Shown piece after piece: positions 46,075 through 54,603 of a stretch of 64,000 bases of DNA. Numbering within the stretch: the stretch's first letter is position 1; every line of letters starts with the position of its first letter. The notes under the pieces are model-generated. The model was not told the origin of the DNA, did no database searches, and saw only the letters and a list, made by a program, of their open reading frames with translations. The stretch comes from DASXMT01 sp963812965 (GTDB taxonomy: Bacteria > Actinomycetota > Acidimicrobiia > Acidimicrobiales > RAAP-2), in NCBI GenBank assembly GCA_963812965.1, contig CAWEXG010000002.1, forward strand, positions 62,001 through 126,000, written 5' to 3'. The position numbers and the translations under genes were made by a program.

Positions 46075-47102
46075 GCCCACCGCGGCGGGGACAGGCAGGT
46101 AGCGGGCGTGCCGGAGGAGGACGGGCTGGTGGAGGAAGGGCTGGCGGCGGTTCGTCCCGAGCGTCGGCATCTTCGCAACGAGGCTCGGGACGTGGTGGGC
46201 GCACCGGCGGCGTACCTCCTCGTGGAAGGGGTGGCAGTGCTCGTGCCGGTGATCGCGTCCGTTCTGGTGGAGATGGAGGCGGCCGATTCGGTAGTCGCAC
46301 TGGTAGCGGACAGGGTCCACGGAGACAACAAGACTCACAAGAGGGTCTTGGGGGCGAGCAGGTCGAAGGACGCCACGCCGTGCTGGAGCTGCTGCGTGCC
46401 AACCAGCGAGCCGTTCGGTCGCTGCTGATGGCCGAGGGCATGGACCCGGCCCCCATCTTGGACGAGATCGAGGCGCTGGCGTCGAAGCGTCGGGTGCGAG
46501 TGGAGTACGTGTCTCGCAAGCGTATCGACACCGTGGCTCGGACCGACGGAGCACAAGGGGTGGTCGCCCTGGCTCGGCCGCTCGATGAGACGTCCCTGGA
46601 GACCCTGTGCGAACCGTCTGCCCGGGGGCGGGTGCCGTTCCTCATGGTCTTGGACGGCATCACCGATCCTCACAACCTGGGAGCACTCCTCCGGAGCGCC
46701 GAGTGTGCCGGTGTCACCGGCGTCGTACTGCCCAGGCATCGTTCAGCGCACCTGTCGCCGACGGTGACCAAGGTTGCGGCGGGAGCCATCGAGTACCTCC
46801 CGATGGCGTTGGTGCCCGGCATCCCCAATGCGTTGCAGCGGCTCACGTCTGCCGGTGTCTGGACGATCGGCCTTGACAGCGCTGCGCCTCGACCGTTCTA
46901 CGAGCTATCGCTGGGCAGCGAGCCGGTCGCTCTCGTGCTCGGCTCAGAGGGCAAGGGACTCGCGGCGCTGACCCGAAAACGGTGTGACGCGTTGGGCGCT
47001 ATCCCACAACAAGGAACGCTGTCGTCCCTGAACGTGGCCACGGCTGGCGCTATCGCTTGCTTCGATGTGGCCCGGCGACGTGCAACTGTTGAGCACAGCT
47101 AG
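46071..47102 (+). CDS. rlmB: 23S rRNA (guanosine-2'-O-)-methyltransferase, SpoU/TrmH family, with RGG-rich N-terminus
   Basis: Methylates a ribose in 23S rRNA using S-adenosylmethionine. After a disordered extension of about 90 residues rich in Gly, Arg and Ser (GRAGGGRAGGGRAGGG), the catalytic part starts at EGRHAVLELL. The SPOUT knot motifs are VLDGITDPHNLGALLRSAE, VALVLGSEGKGL and GTLSSLNVATAGAIA. 343 residues. GTG 46071 overlaps ispF (GTGA). The extension resembles RNA-binding RGG boxes. Confidence 0.9.
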   Translation: MSPPRRGQAGSGRAGGGRAGGGRAGGGSSRASASSQRGSGRGGRTGGVPPRGRGGSARAGDRVRSGGDGGGRFGSRTGSGQGPRRQQDSQEGLGGEQVEGRHAVLELLRANQRAVRSLLMAEGMDPAPILDEIEALASKRRVRVEYVSRKRIDTVARTDGAQGVVALARPLDETSLETLCEPSARGRVPFLMVLDGITDPHNLGALLRSAECAGVTGVVLPRHRSAHLSPTVTKVAAGAIEYLPMALVPGIPNALQRLTSAGVWTIGLDSAAPRPFYELSLGSEPVALVLGSEGKGLAALTRKRCDALGAIPQQGTLSSLNVATAGAIACFDVARRRATVEHS

Positions 47103-47151
47103 CGCTGTAACGGCATCCCACGCGCCGGTGTGGGACAAGCCTCGTCGACCA

Positions 47152-47445
47152 TCAGGCGACTTCGGTTACCTCGACGCCTCGCCAGAACGCCACCCGGTCG
47201 GTGATCTCCTTGGCCGCTTCCTTGGGAGACGGGTAGTACCACGCAGCGTCTTCGTTGCGCTCGCCGTCGACCACTACGGTCCGGTAGCTGGCCTCGCCCT
47301 TCCACGGGCACGTGGTGTGGAAGTCGCTGGGTTCGAAGTACTCAGTCCTGACCGAGTCCGGAGGAAAGTAGTGGTTGCCCTCGACCACCACCGTGGCGTC
47401 GCTCTCGGCCAGCACGGTGCCGTTCCATGTCGCACGAATCGTCAT
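47152..47445 (-). CDS. DUF427 family protein
   Basis: 97 residues of the DUF427 beta-barrel family, usually found as small single-domain proteins of unknown function. Typical segments: MTIRATWNGTVLAESD, the aromatic NHYFPPDSV, TTCPWKGEASY and AAWYYPSPKEAAKEITDRVAF. ATG 47445. It lies alone on the minus strand between rlmB and a divergent oxidoreductase. Confidence 0.88.
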   Translation of the reverse strand: MTIRATWNGTVLAESDATVVVEGNHYFPPDSVRTEYFEPSDFHTTCPWKGEASYRTVVVDGERNEDAAWYYPSPKEAAKEITDRVAFWRGVEVTEVA

Positions 47446-47563
47446 GATCTGTTAACCACTTCGAGAGTGGATGTGTTCCCGGTCGACAGGTAGATCGCCG
47501 ATGGCTGGGCATATCTGGTGTGGTGCGAACTAGGAGTAACCAACGAGAACTGAGGGGTGAGCC

Positions 47564-48928
47564 ATGGCTGAGCAGGCAGAGGTGATCGTGGTGGGGATGG
47601 GCCCCGGGGGCGAGGACGTGGCCGAACGCCTGGCGGTGGCAGGTCTCGACGTCGTTGGTATCGACGGGAACCTGGTGGGAGGCGAATGCCCGTACTGGGG
47701 CTGCGTCCCGTCCAAGATGATGATCCGGGCGGCTGATCTACTGGCCGAGGCCAGGCGGGTACCGGGGATGGCCGGTGAGACCACCGTCCGTCCGGACTGG
47801 GCGCCGGTTGCAGCACGCATCCGGGAGGAGGCCACTGACAACTGGGACGACACGGTTGCGGTCAAGCGGTTCGAGGACAAGGGCGGTCGTTTCGTGCGAG
47901 GGTGGGCTCGTCTCGACGGTCCCACTACGGTCGCCGTCGGTGACCGGACGTTCGAGGCCAGCCGGGCCATCGTGCTCAACCCGGGTACGCAGTCGTGGAC
48001 GCCTCCGATCGCCGGTCTGGCCGATACGCCGTACTGGACGAACCGGGGCGCTATCGAGGTGGAGGAGCTACCTACCTCGCTAGCCGTACTGGGTGGCGGA
48101 GCGATCGGCTCGGAGCTGGCCCAGGTTTTTGCCCGCTTCGGGGTCGAGGTCACGGTGATCGAGGTTGCTGATCGTCTGGTCGCTCCGGAAGAACCGGAAG
48201 CCAGCGAGCTGTTGGCCGACGTCTTCGAACGCGAAGGGATTGCTGTCCGCACTTCGGCATCGATTGCCGCCGTCCATCACGACGGTCACCGGTTTGCCGT
48301 CACCTTCGAGTCGGGTGAGCCGGTGGTTGCCGACAAGCTGTTGGTGGCGGCCGGACGCCGCTCCGATCTGTTCTCGCTCGGCGTCGCCTCTATCGGGGTG
48401 GATGAGGACGCCCGAGCGATTCCAGTCGACGACCACCTGCGGGTGGTGGACGGGGTGTGGGCCGTTGGCGACGTCACCGGCAAAGGAGCGTTCACTCACG
48501 TCTCCATGTACCAGGCCGCCATCGTTGTCGACGACATTCTGGGGCGAGAGGTCACCCCGGCCGACTACCGAGCGGTGCCCCGCGTGACGTTCACCGATCC
48601 GGAGATCGGTTCCGTGGGCCTGACCGAAGCTTCGGCGCGGGACAAAGGAATTGCCGTGCGAGTCGGACGCTCTCAGATCCCTTCGTCGGCGAGGGGGTGG
48701 ATCCACAAGGCCGGCAACGATGGGTTGATCAAGCTGGTGGCGGACGCCGATCGGGGAGTGCTGGTCGGCGCCACGTCGGCTGGCCCCACCGGTGGCGAAG
48801 TGCTCGGGTTCCTCACCCTGGCTATTCAGGCCGAAGTACCGGTTCGCCGGCTCGAACATATGATCTACCCGTACCCGACGTTTCACCGGGCCATCGAGAA
48901 CGCGGTCAAAGACCTGGTCAAGGACTAA
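47564..48928 (+). CDS. FAD-dependent pyridine nucleotide-disulfide oxidoreductase
   Basis: 454 residues of the class I disulfide reductase family (lipoamide dehydrogenase, mercuric reductase, mycothione reductase). FAD motif VVGMGPGGEDVAERLA; redox-active pair in GGECPYWGCVPSK (Cys-X4-Cys, about 43-48); NAD(P) motif VLGGGAIGSELAQVFARFG (about 176-194); AVGDVTGKGAFTHVSMYQA; and the dimerisation domain VTFTDPEIGSVGLTE with YPYPTFHRAIE near the end. The usual C-terminal catalytic His-X4-Glu is here HRAIENAV, so the substrate is unclear. The CPYWGC form is common in actinobacterial orphan reductases. Confidence 0.88.
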   Translation: MAEQAEVIVVGMGPGGEDVAERLAVAGLDVVGIDGNLVGGECPYWGCVPSKMMIRAADLLAEARRVPGMAGETTVRPDWAPVAARIREEATDNWDDTVAVKRFEDKGGRFVRGWARLDGPTTVAVGDRTFEASRAIVLNPGTQSWTPPIAGLADTPYWTNRGAIEVEELPTSLAVLGGGAIGSELAQVFARFGVEVTVIEVADRLVAPEEPEASELLADVFEREGIAVRTSASIAAVHHDGHRFAVTFESGEPVVADKLLVAAGRRSDLFSLGVASIGVDEDARAIPVDDHLRVVDGVWAVGDVTGKGAFTHVSMYQAAIVVDDILGREVTPADYRAVPRVTFTDPEIGSVGLTEASARDKGIAVRVGRSQIPSSARGWIHKAGNDGLIKLVADADRGVLVGATSAGPTGGEVLGFLTLAIQAEVPVRRLEHMIYPYPTFHRAIENAVKDLVKD

Positions 48929-48985
48929 TTCTCGTCGGTGTCCATCAAGTCGAGCACCGAGATGAGGTACCGGCGAGTCGTCGGT

Positions 48986-50005
48986 TCAGCAGTACGGCGC
49001 GGCCAGGGTCATGAGGAACTCGCTGCCTTCTGACTCCCAGGTGGCCTCCACCACGAAACCGGATGCGACAAGCTCCTCTTGCAACGTGTCAGGTGTGAAC
49101 TTGCAACTGATCTCGGTGAGAATCTCCTCACCGGCGTCGAACGTCACATCGAGATCGAGATCGGCGATACGAACGTGCTCGGGGGCAGCGGCCCGAAGAT
49201 GCATCTCGATCCGACGCTCGTCTTCGTTCCAGCGGGCGACGTGCTCGAAGCGCTCTGGGACGAAGTTTGCGCCCAGCTCTCGATTGAGGACGTAGAGCAC
49301 GTTGCGGTTGAACTCAGCGGTCACCCCGGCTGTGTCGTCGTAGGCCGCTACCAACCGGCTGCGGTCCTTGACCAGGTCCGTGCCCAGGAGGAAGCGGTCG
49401 GAGGGATCCATGGCGCAGTCGAGGTCCACGAGGAACCGACGACGTTGCGCCGGGTCCAGATTGCCGATGGTCCCTCCCAAGAAGACGAACAGGCGTGTCC
49501 CACCGGTGGGAAGGTTGTTCAGATGGCGATGGAAGTCTGCGACCACGGTTGAGACGGCCAGACCGGGAAACTCTTCAACCAGGACAGTTGCCGCTTCGAA
49601 CAGTGTGGTTTCGCTGACGTCGAGCGGAACGAACCGTTGCAGTGTGCCCACTGCCTGCATAGCTTCCAGGAGGACGCGCGACTTCTCGCACGTACCGGCA
49701 CCCAGCTCCACCAACGTGTCGGCCTTGGACCGCTCGGCCATGTCCTTCCCGTGTGTCTCGAGAATGGATCGCTCGGCTCGGGTCGGGTAGTACTCGGGAA
49801 GGCGGGTGATCTGGTCGAACAGCCGGCTGCCCCGATCGTCGTAGAAGTAGACCGGTGGCAGGTGCTTCTGCTCGGCAGTGAGCCCGGCACGTACGTCCGC
49901 CTCCATGGTCGCCCGGAGGTCGCCTGGAGTGAGGTGCACGTCAACGGTGGGAGTTTGTGGCACGGCGTCTATTTCGGGCACTCGTGCCCAATTCGAGTCA
50001 GGCAC
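48986..50005 (-). CDS. egtD: L-histidine N(alpha)-methyltransferase (ergothioneine synthesis)
   Basis: Trimethylates histidine to hercynine. 339 residues. SAM-binding LVELGAGTCEKSRVLLEAM (about 97-115), LPPVYFYDDRGSRLFDQITRLPEYYPTRAE near the N-terminus, FLGGTIGNLDP (about 175), and the histidine-contacting C-terminal segment EILTEISCKF with GFVVEATWESEG. Start ATG 50005 overlaps the egtB stop by 8 bases, so egtB-egtD form one minus-strand operon. Confidence 0.94.
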   Translation of the reverse strand: MPDSNWARVPEIDAVPQTPTVDVHLTPGDLRATMEADVRAGLTAEQKHLPPVYFYDDRGSRLFDQITRLPEYYPTRAERSILETHGKDMAERSKADTLVELGAGTCEKSRVLLEAMQAVGTLQRFVPLDVSETTLFEAATVLVEEFPGLAVSTVVADFHRHLNNLPTGGTRLFVFLGGTIGNLDPAQRRRFLVDLDCAMDPSDRFLLGTDLVKDRSRLVAAYDDTAGVTAEFNRNVLYVLNRELGANFVPERFEHVARWNEDERRIEMHLRAAAPEHVRIADLDLDVTFDAGEEILTEISCKFTPDTLQEELVASGFVVEATWESEGSEFLMTLAAPYC

Positions 50006-51251
50006 TCTTGGCCAACCGAAGCCCGCTGAAAGCCCACCGGGCTGCTGGAGGAAAGAAATTCCGGTAGGTCAAACGGCTGTGGCCGTCCGGGGTGGCGCAG
50101 CATCCGCCTCGCAGGACGTACTGGCCCACCATGAACTTGCCGTTGTACTCACCCACAGCGCCGGCCGCCGGCTCGAAGCCTGGGTACGGGCTGTACGAGC
50201 TCGACGTCCACTGCCACACGTCGCCGAACGGACTGGTTCGATCACCGACAACGGGGCGGGGGTGCAGCGTGCTCTGGTCCAAGAAGTTGCCCTCGACGAC
50301 ATCAGCGGAGGCGAGCACCTCCCACTCCGCTTCGGTGGGGAGCCGAGCTCCGGCCCACCGGGCGTAGGCATCTGCTTCGTAGTAGCTGAGGTGGCAGACC
50401 GGCTCTGCCGGGTCGAGTGGGCGAGAGCCACCAAGTGTGAAGACGTGCCATTCGTTGTCGACGCGAGACCAGTAGAGGGGAGCATCCCACTGTCCTGCGA
50501 GCACAGTGGCCCAACCATCGGACAGCCACAGGTCGGCGTGGTGATAGCCACCATCCTCGATGAACGACAGCCACTCACCACAGGTGATCGGACGACCCGC
50601 CACCGCGAAAGGAGGTAGGTAGACCATGTGGCGAGGGCATTCGTTGTCGTAGGAGAACGCTTCGCCACTGTGACCGATCTCGACCATTCCGCCCGCGTGC
50701 TCCCTCCACGACAGCGGGGGAGCTTCCGACGGTGTGGGAACGTCCAGTGACGCGTAGGCCGGTTCCAGTGGGTTCCGTGACAGCACGTGCTTTATGTCCA
50801 TCAACAGGAGCTCTTGGTGCTGCTGCTCGTGTTGGATGCCCAGTTCCAACAAGCTGAGCACGCTGTCGTCAAGCGAGTCGCAGAACAGCCGGTCCATGGC
50901 GTCGTCGACGTGGTGCCGGTAGTCGGCGATCTCGCCGATCCCCGGTCGGGAGAGCAGGCCGCGATCGTTGCGAGCGTGCCGAGCACCGACCCCTTCGTAG
51001 TACGAGTTGAACAGGAAGCCGTATGCCGGATGGAACGGCTCGTACTCGGACAGCCCTGGTGCGAGGAGGAACGTCTCGAAGAACCATGACGTGTGGGCGC
51101 GGTGCCATTTGGTCGGGCTCACGTCGGGCATGGACTGGACCGTCTGGTCCTCAGCCGAGAGCGGTGCCGCCAGTGAGTCGGTCAGCGTTCGCACCTGGTG
51201 GAAACGCATGGCGAGTGTCTGTTGGTCGAGGGCTGTTGAGAGTTCGACCAT
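49998..51251 (-). CDS. egtB: Ergothioneine biosynthesis sulfoxide synthase EgtB
   Basis: Iron enzyme joining hercynine to a thiol and oxidising it. N-terminal DinB-like domain with iron ligands in KWHRAHTSWFFETF (His near 50-53) and IQHEQQHQELLLMDIKH (about 130-146), then an FGE-sulfatase-like domain (GYHHADLWLSDGWA, ARLPTEAEWEVLA, WQWTSSSYSPYPGF, RGGCCATPDGHSRLTYRNFF). ATG 51251 follows GGGAGGGAG. 417 residues. No egtA or egtC is visible beside it; this could mean a cysteine-using EgtB or distant genes. Confidence 0.93.
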   Translation of the reverse strand: MVELSTALDQQTLAMRFHQVRTLTDSLAAPLSAEDQTVQSMPDVSPTKWHRAHTSWFFETFLLAPGLSEYEPFHPAYGFLFNSYYEGVGARHARNDRGLLSRPGIGEIADYRHHVDDAMDRLFCDSLDDSVLSLLELGIQHEQQHQELLLMDIKHVLSRNPLEPAYASLDVPTPSEAPPLSWREHAGGMVEIGHSGEAFSYDNECPRHMVYLPPFAVAGRPITCGEWLSFIEDGGYHHADLWLSDGWATVLAGQWDAPLYWSRVDNEWHVFTLGGSRPLDPAEPVCHLSYYEADAYARWAGARLPTEAEWEVLASADVVEGNFLDQSTLHPRPVVGDRTSPFGDVWQWTSSSYSPYPGFEPAAGAVGEYNGKFMVGQYVLRGGCCATPDGHSRLTYRNFFPPAARWAFSGLRLAKSA

Positions 51252-51707
51252 CTCCCTCCCCTTCCGGACTGCTCCAGGCCCGCCGGGTGCGAGCGTCGTA
51301 CCGCATTCGCTGTAAAGAACAAGATACCCGGAGTACCGACGCATCGAGCGCGTGCAGCCCGAAACAGCGAGCCGGCATTGTTGGGCTGAAGTTGGGTTGC
51401 AAACAGAGGGTGGTGCCGGTCATAGGATCAAAGATCGCCAGGTTGGCGCTGATCCGATTCGATGGTGGGCATCGCCAGACCTCACTGTCCCTCCAGGCAC
51501 TCATAGGGATCAATCACCGTGGGCTGCCCGGTGGATGATCCTGGGGATCCTGACCCGCCGCCCCAAAGGTCTGAGGCCGATTCGCAACCTGGCGCCATTG
51601 ATATGCCTGAGGCTTGTTAGCCGGGCGTTTGGCAGGTTCCTACTTATCCACGTGGTATGTCGTTAAGTAATGTACTAAGGATGTACTTTAGTCGTTAGTA
51701 TTGGATC
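51252..51707. other. Intergenic region between egtB and fic
   Basis: 456 bases without a gene I can support. It must hold the egtB promoter (minus strand) and the fic promoter. CGCCAGGTTG (51436-51445) recurs inverted at 51585-51594. The last 60 bases before fic are distinctly AT-rich compared with the rest of the window. Confidence 0.5.
51671..51687 (+). promoter_or_regulatory. Direct repeat before fic, possible operator
   Basis: TGTACT occurs at 51671-51676 and again at 51682-51687, an 11-base period or one helical turn, 20 bases before the fic ATG. The Fic protein has a C-terminal winged-helix-like domain, so self-regulation is conceivable. Confidence 0.35.
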
Positions 51708-52871
51708 ATGATCTTCGAGCCCCCGGCCCTCACGGATGCTGACCGGGCCATGCTGGCGGAGATTGATCGCCTGCGATCAGAACTCCGATTCTACCTGCAC
51801 GAGCCCCGACGATGGCTCGGCACTCTTCGCCGTGCCACCTTTGCGCGGGCCGTACAGGGATCGAACTCAATCGAGGGCTATCACGCAAGCGTCGAGGACG
51901 TTGTCGCCGTGATCGAGGATGAGGAGCCATTGACTGCTGACGAGGAGACGAGGCACGCCATCGCTGGATACCGCGATGCCATGACTTACGTACTTCAGCT
52001 TGCGGGAGATCCGCCCACCATTGATGAATCCCTCGTGAAGTCGCTCCACTTCATGATGATGAAGTATGACCTGACGAAACACCCCGGGCAGTGGCGCCCC
52101 GGGGGGATTTGGGTGGAGAACGAGACAGGCGTGAATGTCTACACAGCTCCAGACCGCGAGGAGGTGGAGCCGCTCATCGCTGAACTCTTGTGCAAAGTGA
52201 ATGTAAGCGGCGAAGTCCCAATGGTGCGAGCCGCAATGACGCACCTCAACCTCGCGATGATCCATCCGTTTAGCGACGGCAACGGGCGCATGGCTCGGTG
52301 CCTTCAAACGCTGGTTCTCGCTGGCGATGGAATCATTCCGCCCGTATTTTCGAGTATCGAGGCCTATCTCGGTCGAAACACAACCGAGTACTACCGAGTA
52401 CTCGGAGAGGTGGGCCAGGGCAGGTGGCAGCCAGATCGCAGCGCTCGGCCATGGATCGAGTTTTGCCTTACCGCCCACCATCATCAGGCGATCACCATGC
52501 TTCGACGAATGCGCGAGATGGAAGCGTTATGGGACGCCTGCGAGCAGCTTGTCGCCAAGAACAGGCTTCCTGTCAGAGGGGTTGGCGCCCTCGTGGATGC
52601 ATCCCGCGGATTGAGGCTTCACCGATCGCTATATATCAAGCTCGTTCAGTCCTCAGTTGGAGAATCCGTGACGGAGGCCTCGGCCACGCGCGACCTTCGG
52701 GCCTTCAGCGAGGCGGGCCTCATCGAGCCTCACGGCGAGAGGCGAGGTCGCTGGTATGGGGCTTCGGCGCAACTTCGACAGCTATGGCTCAGCATTCGCG
52801 CTCACCGCGTCGTCGACGATTACAAAGACCCCTACTCTTTGATCCCACAGCCGGCACTTCCCGGCCTGTAA
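51708..52871 (+). CDS. Fic-domain protein (AMP transferase) with N-terminal inhibitory motif and C-terminal winged helix
   Basis: 387 residues. The catalytic Fic motif is HPFSDGNGRMAR (about 185-196), complete with His, Asp and both Arg, so AMP transfer to a target hydroxyl is expected. The N-terminal GSNSIEGYHAS (about 50) matches the inhibitory S/T-X-X-X-E-G helix carried by Fic proteins that restrain themselves. After residue 300 a winged-helix-like region (SVTEASATRDLRAFSEAGLI) follows. ATG 51708. Base composition at its 5' side and its place beside a tRNA gene suggest acquisition. Target unknown. Confidence 0.88.
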   Translation: MIFEPPALTDADRAMLAEIDRLRSELRFYLHEPRRWLGTLRRATFARAVQGSNSIEGYHASVEDVVAVIEDEEPLTADEETRHAIAGYRDAMTYVLQLAGDPPTIDESLVKSLHFMMMKYDLTKHPGQWRPGGIWVENETGVNVYTAPDREEVEPLIAELLCKVNVSGEVPMVRAAMTHLNLAMIHPFSDGNGRMARCLQTLVLAGDGIIPPVFSSIEAYLGRNTTEYYRVLGEVGQGRWQPDRSARPWIEFCLTAHHHQAITMLRRMREMEALWDACEQLVAKNRLPVRGVGALVDASRGLRLHRSLYIKLVQSSVGESVTEASATRDLRAFSEAGLIEPHGERRGRWYGASAQLRQLWLSIRAHRVVDDYKDPYSLIPQPALPGL

Positions 52872-52903
52872 AGAAGAGCACGGAAGCGCACTACTGCTGT
52901 TGC

Positions 52904-52941
52904 AGGAGGGACAAGCAGGGGGACAAGCAGGAGGGACAAGG
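52904..52941 (+). repeat. Short tandem repeat between fic and tRNA-Thr
   Basis: GGGACAAG occurs three times at 12- and 13-base spacing (52908, 52920, 52933) with CAGG between. No clear function. Confidence 0.7.
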
Positions 52942-53019
52942 AACTCGAGCAGGTATTGAAGAACTCCGACTGAACCGGCACGCCGAACTGTCGATCTGCC
53001 CGTTAGGTCGAGTTCTACA

Positions 53020-53095
53020 TGGAGCCGGCGGTGGGAATCGAACCCACGACCTGACGATTACAAGTCGTCTGCGCTACCAACTGCGCCACACCGGC
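53020..53095 (-). tRNA. tRNA-Thr (anticodon TGT)
   Basis: Read on the minus strand: acceptor GCCGGTG (53095-53089) pairs with CGCCGGC (one G-U pair), anticodon stem GACGA/TCGTC encloses CTTGTAA with anticodon TGT, T-arm GTGGGTTCGATTCCCAC, discriminator T, encoded CCA. It reads ACA codons mainly and complements the CGT tRNA at 8085. Confidence 0.95.
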
Positions 53096-53253
53096 CGGTT
53101 GCAAGGCACGGAGCCCGCTTCCTTGATCAGCCTAATGGGCAGGTGACACGGTCTCCGGCACCACCCTCGTCACGTACTGATGGCACCCTGACGGTGGCGT
53201 CATCTCTGGAGAAGGCTTGCGCCCGACCTGGTTGGTTGGCAGGCTGGCAGCGA

Positions 53254-53802
53254 ATGGTCGACATGCCCACATACGGCGAACCGCCCCCGACGCCTCCAAC
53301 ATCGGGTGCACGGCCCCCCACTGGCCGGACGGCGTTGCTGCTGATCATCTTCGTGGTGTTGGCAGTGCTCCTCGTGGGCGTAGTGAACAAACACTCGCCA
53401 GGTACCAGCGCAACAGCGACATCGAGAGTCCATTCCGAGACGAAGTCGACGGCTTCCACGACTACGACGACAACCGTGCCGCCGGGCACGGTCGGGGTGC
53501 TCGTTGCCAATGGGTCGAGTGGTATGGACACCAACGACGCTGCCAGTAGCTACACGTCCCAGCTCCAGACGTCAGGTTGGAAGATGTTGCCGGCGACGAA
53601 CGCCACGGCCACGGTGGCAACCTCGGCGGTGTACTACGCCGTCGGGTTTCAGCCGTCAGCAACAGCGATCGCGACCTCGCTGCACATCCCGGCTACTTCT
53701 GTGCACCCGCTCACCAGCTCCGTACCGGTGAGTCCTGTCACCGGTGCTGATGTGGTGGTGGTCATCGGAAACGACCTGGCATCGTCGACGAGCTCCACCT
53801 GA
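53254..53802 (+). CDS. Membrane-anchored LytR C-terminal-domain protein
   Basis: About 182 residues. A single transmembrane helix (RTALLLIIFVVLAVLLVGVV) is followed by a Thr/Ser-rich linker (TSTASTTTTTTVPPG-like) and a LytR_C domain (VGVLVANGSSGMDTNDAASS ... GADVVVVIGND), the extracytoplasmic domain found alone or behind LytR-CpsA-Psr enzymes. I take ATG 53254 (MVDMPTYGEPPP); ATG 53263 and an upstream GTG 53143 are possible, none with a strong RBS. Probably envelope-associated; exact role unknown. Confidence 0.75.
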   Translation: MVDMPTYGEPPPTPPTSGARPPTGRTALLLIIFVVLAVLLVGVVNKHSPGTSATATSRVHSETKSTASTTTTTTVPPGTVGVLVANGSSGMDTNDAASSYTSQLQTSGWKMLPATNATATVATSAVYYAVGFQPSATAIATSLHIPATSVHPLTSSVPVSPVTGADVVVVIGNDLASSTSST

Positions 53803-53814
53803 CGTGAGCTGACG

Positions 53815-54603
53815 GTGGGCATCCCCGCTGAGGTTGGGTCGCGCTTCGCTCCGTTCCTCGAGATGCCTGACCAGGCCACGATCATCAGCGACTTCGACGG
53901 GACCCTCTCGGCGATCGTGGCTGATCCGAAGACGGCACGCCCGCTACCCGGCGTCGTTCAGGTCCTTGCCGATCTCAGCCGGCGGTTTGCCACGGTGGCC
54001 GTGGTCTCCGGTCGTCCGGCATCCTTCCTCGTTGCGCAGCTCGGCGATATCGATGGACTTCGGCTCGCAGGCTCTTACGGAGCGGAGTGGGCTGGAACAA
54101 ACGGCATGATCACATCCGATCCGTCGTTCGACCGGTGGCGACCGGTGGTGGCGGAGATCGTGGCCAGGCTGCGGACTGTCGTGCCGGCTGGTGTGTTCGT
54201 CGAGGACAAGGAGCTGTCCTTGACTCTCCATTGGCGCCGGGCGCCGGAAGCGGAGCAGTGGGCCGTCGACACGGCGACGGCCGAATCGGAACGTTCGGGA
54301 CTCGTTCGTCACGCCGGTCGCCAAGCAGTGGAGCTCCGGCCGCCGGTGCCGATCGATAAGGGCTCGGCGGTGGAGCAGCTGGCTGACGGGTCGGTAGCGG
54401 TGTGTTATCTCGGTGACGACGTTGGTGACCTCGCTGCGTTCACCGCCCTCGATCGTCTGGCCACTCAGGACGGGACGACGGTGGTCAAGGTGGCGGTGAC
54501 CGAGGACGAGTGCTCGCCGGAAGTGGCGGCTGCCGCCGATCTGATCGTCGACGGGCCCTCGGGCGCGCTCCGTCTACTGCGGTGGCTGGCCGACGCTTCG
54601 TGA
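53815..54603 (+). CDS. otsB: Trehalose-6-phosphate phosphatase
   Basis: HAD-superfamily phosphatase releasing trehalose. Motif I SDFDGTLSAIV (about 25-35), motif II VVSGRP, and the lid and motif III/IV region KGSAVEQL with YLGDDVGDLAAF (about 199-210). 262 residues, GTG start 12 bases after the LytR_C gene. Its 3' end overlaps the convergent otsA by 30 bases, so the two trehalose genes are paired tail to tail. Confidence 0.93.
   Translation: MGIPAEVGSRFAPFLEMPDQATIISDFDGTLSAIVADPKTARPLPGVVQVLADLSRRFATVAVVSGRPASFLVAQLGDIDGLRLAGSYGAEWAGTNGMITSDPSFDRWRPVVAEIVARLRTVVPAGVFVEDKELSLTLHWRRAPEAEQWAVDTATAESERSGLVRHAGRQAVELRPPVPIDKGSAVEQLADGSVAVCYLGDDVGDLAAFTALDRLATQDGTTVVKVAVTEDECSPEVAAAADLIVDGPSGALRLLRWLADAS

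Noticed and set aside
51436..51594. Inverted CGCCAGGTTG/CAACCTGGCG pair as ends of an insertion sequence
   Set aside because: Only 10 bases, no transposase between them and no target duplication.
51352..51666. Possible 104-residue gene between egtB and fic
   Set aside because: No RBS, no recognisable domain, and composition unlike neighbouring coding sequence.
52904..52941. CRISPR-like array near tRNA-Thr(TGT)
   Set aside because: Only three 8-base words at 12-13 base spacing; no spacers and no cas genes. No CRISPR array was seen anywhere in the window.
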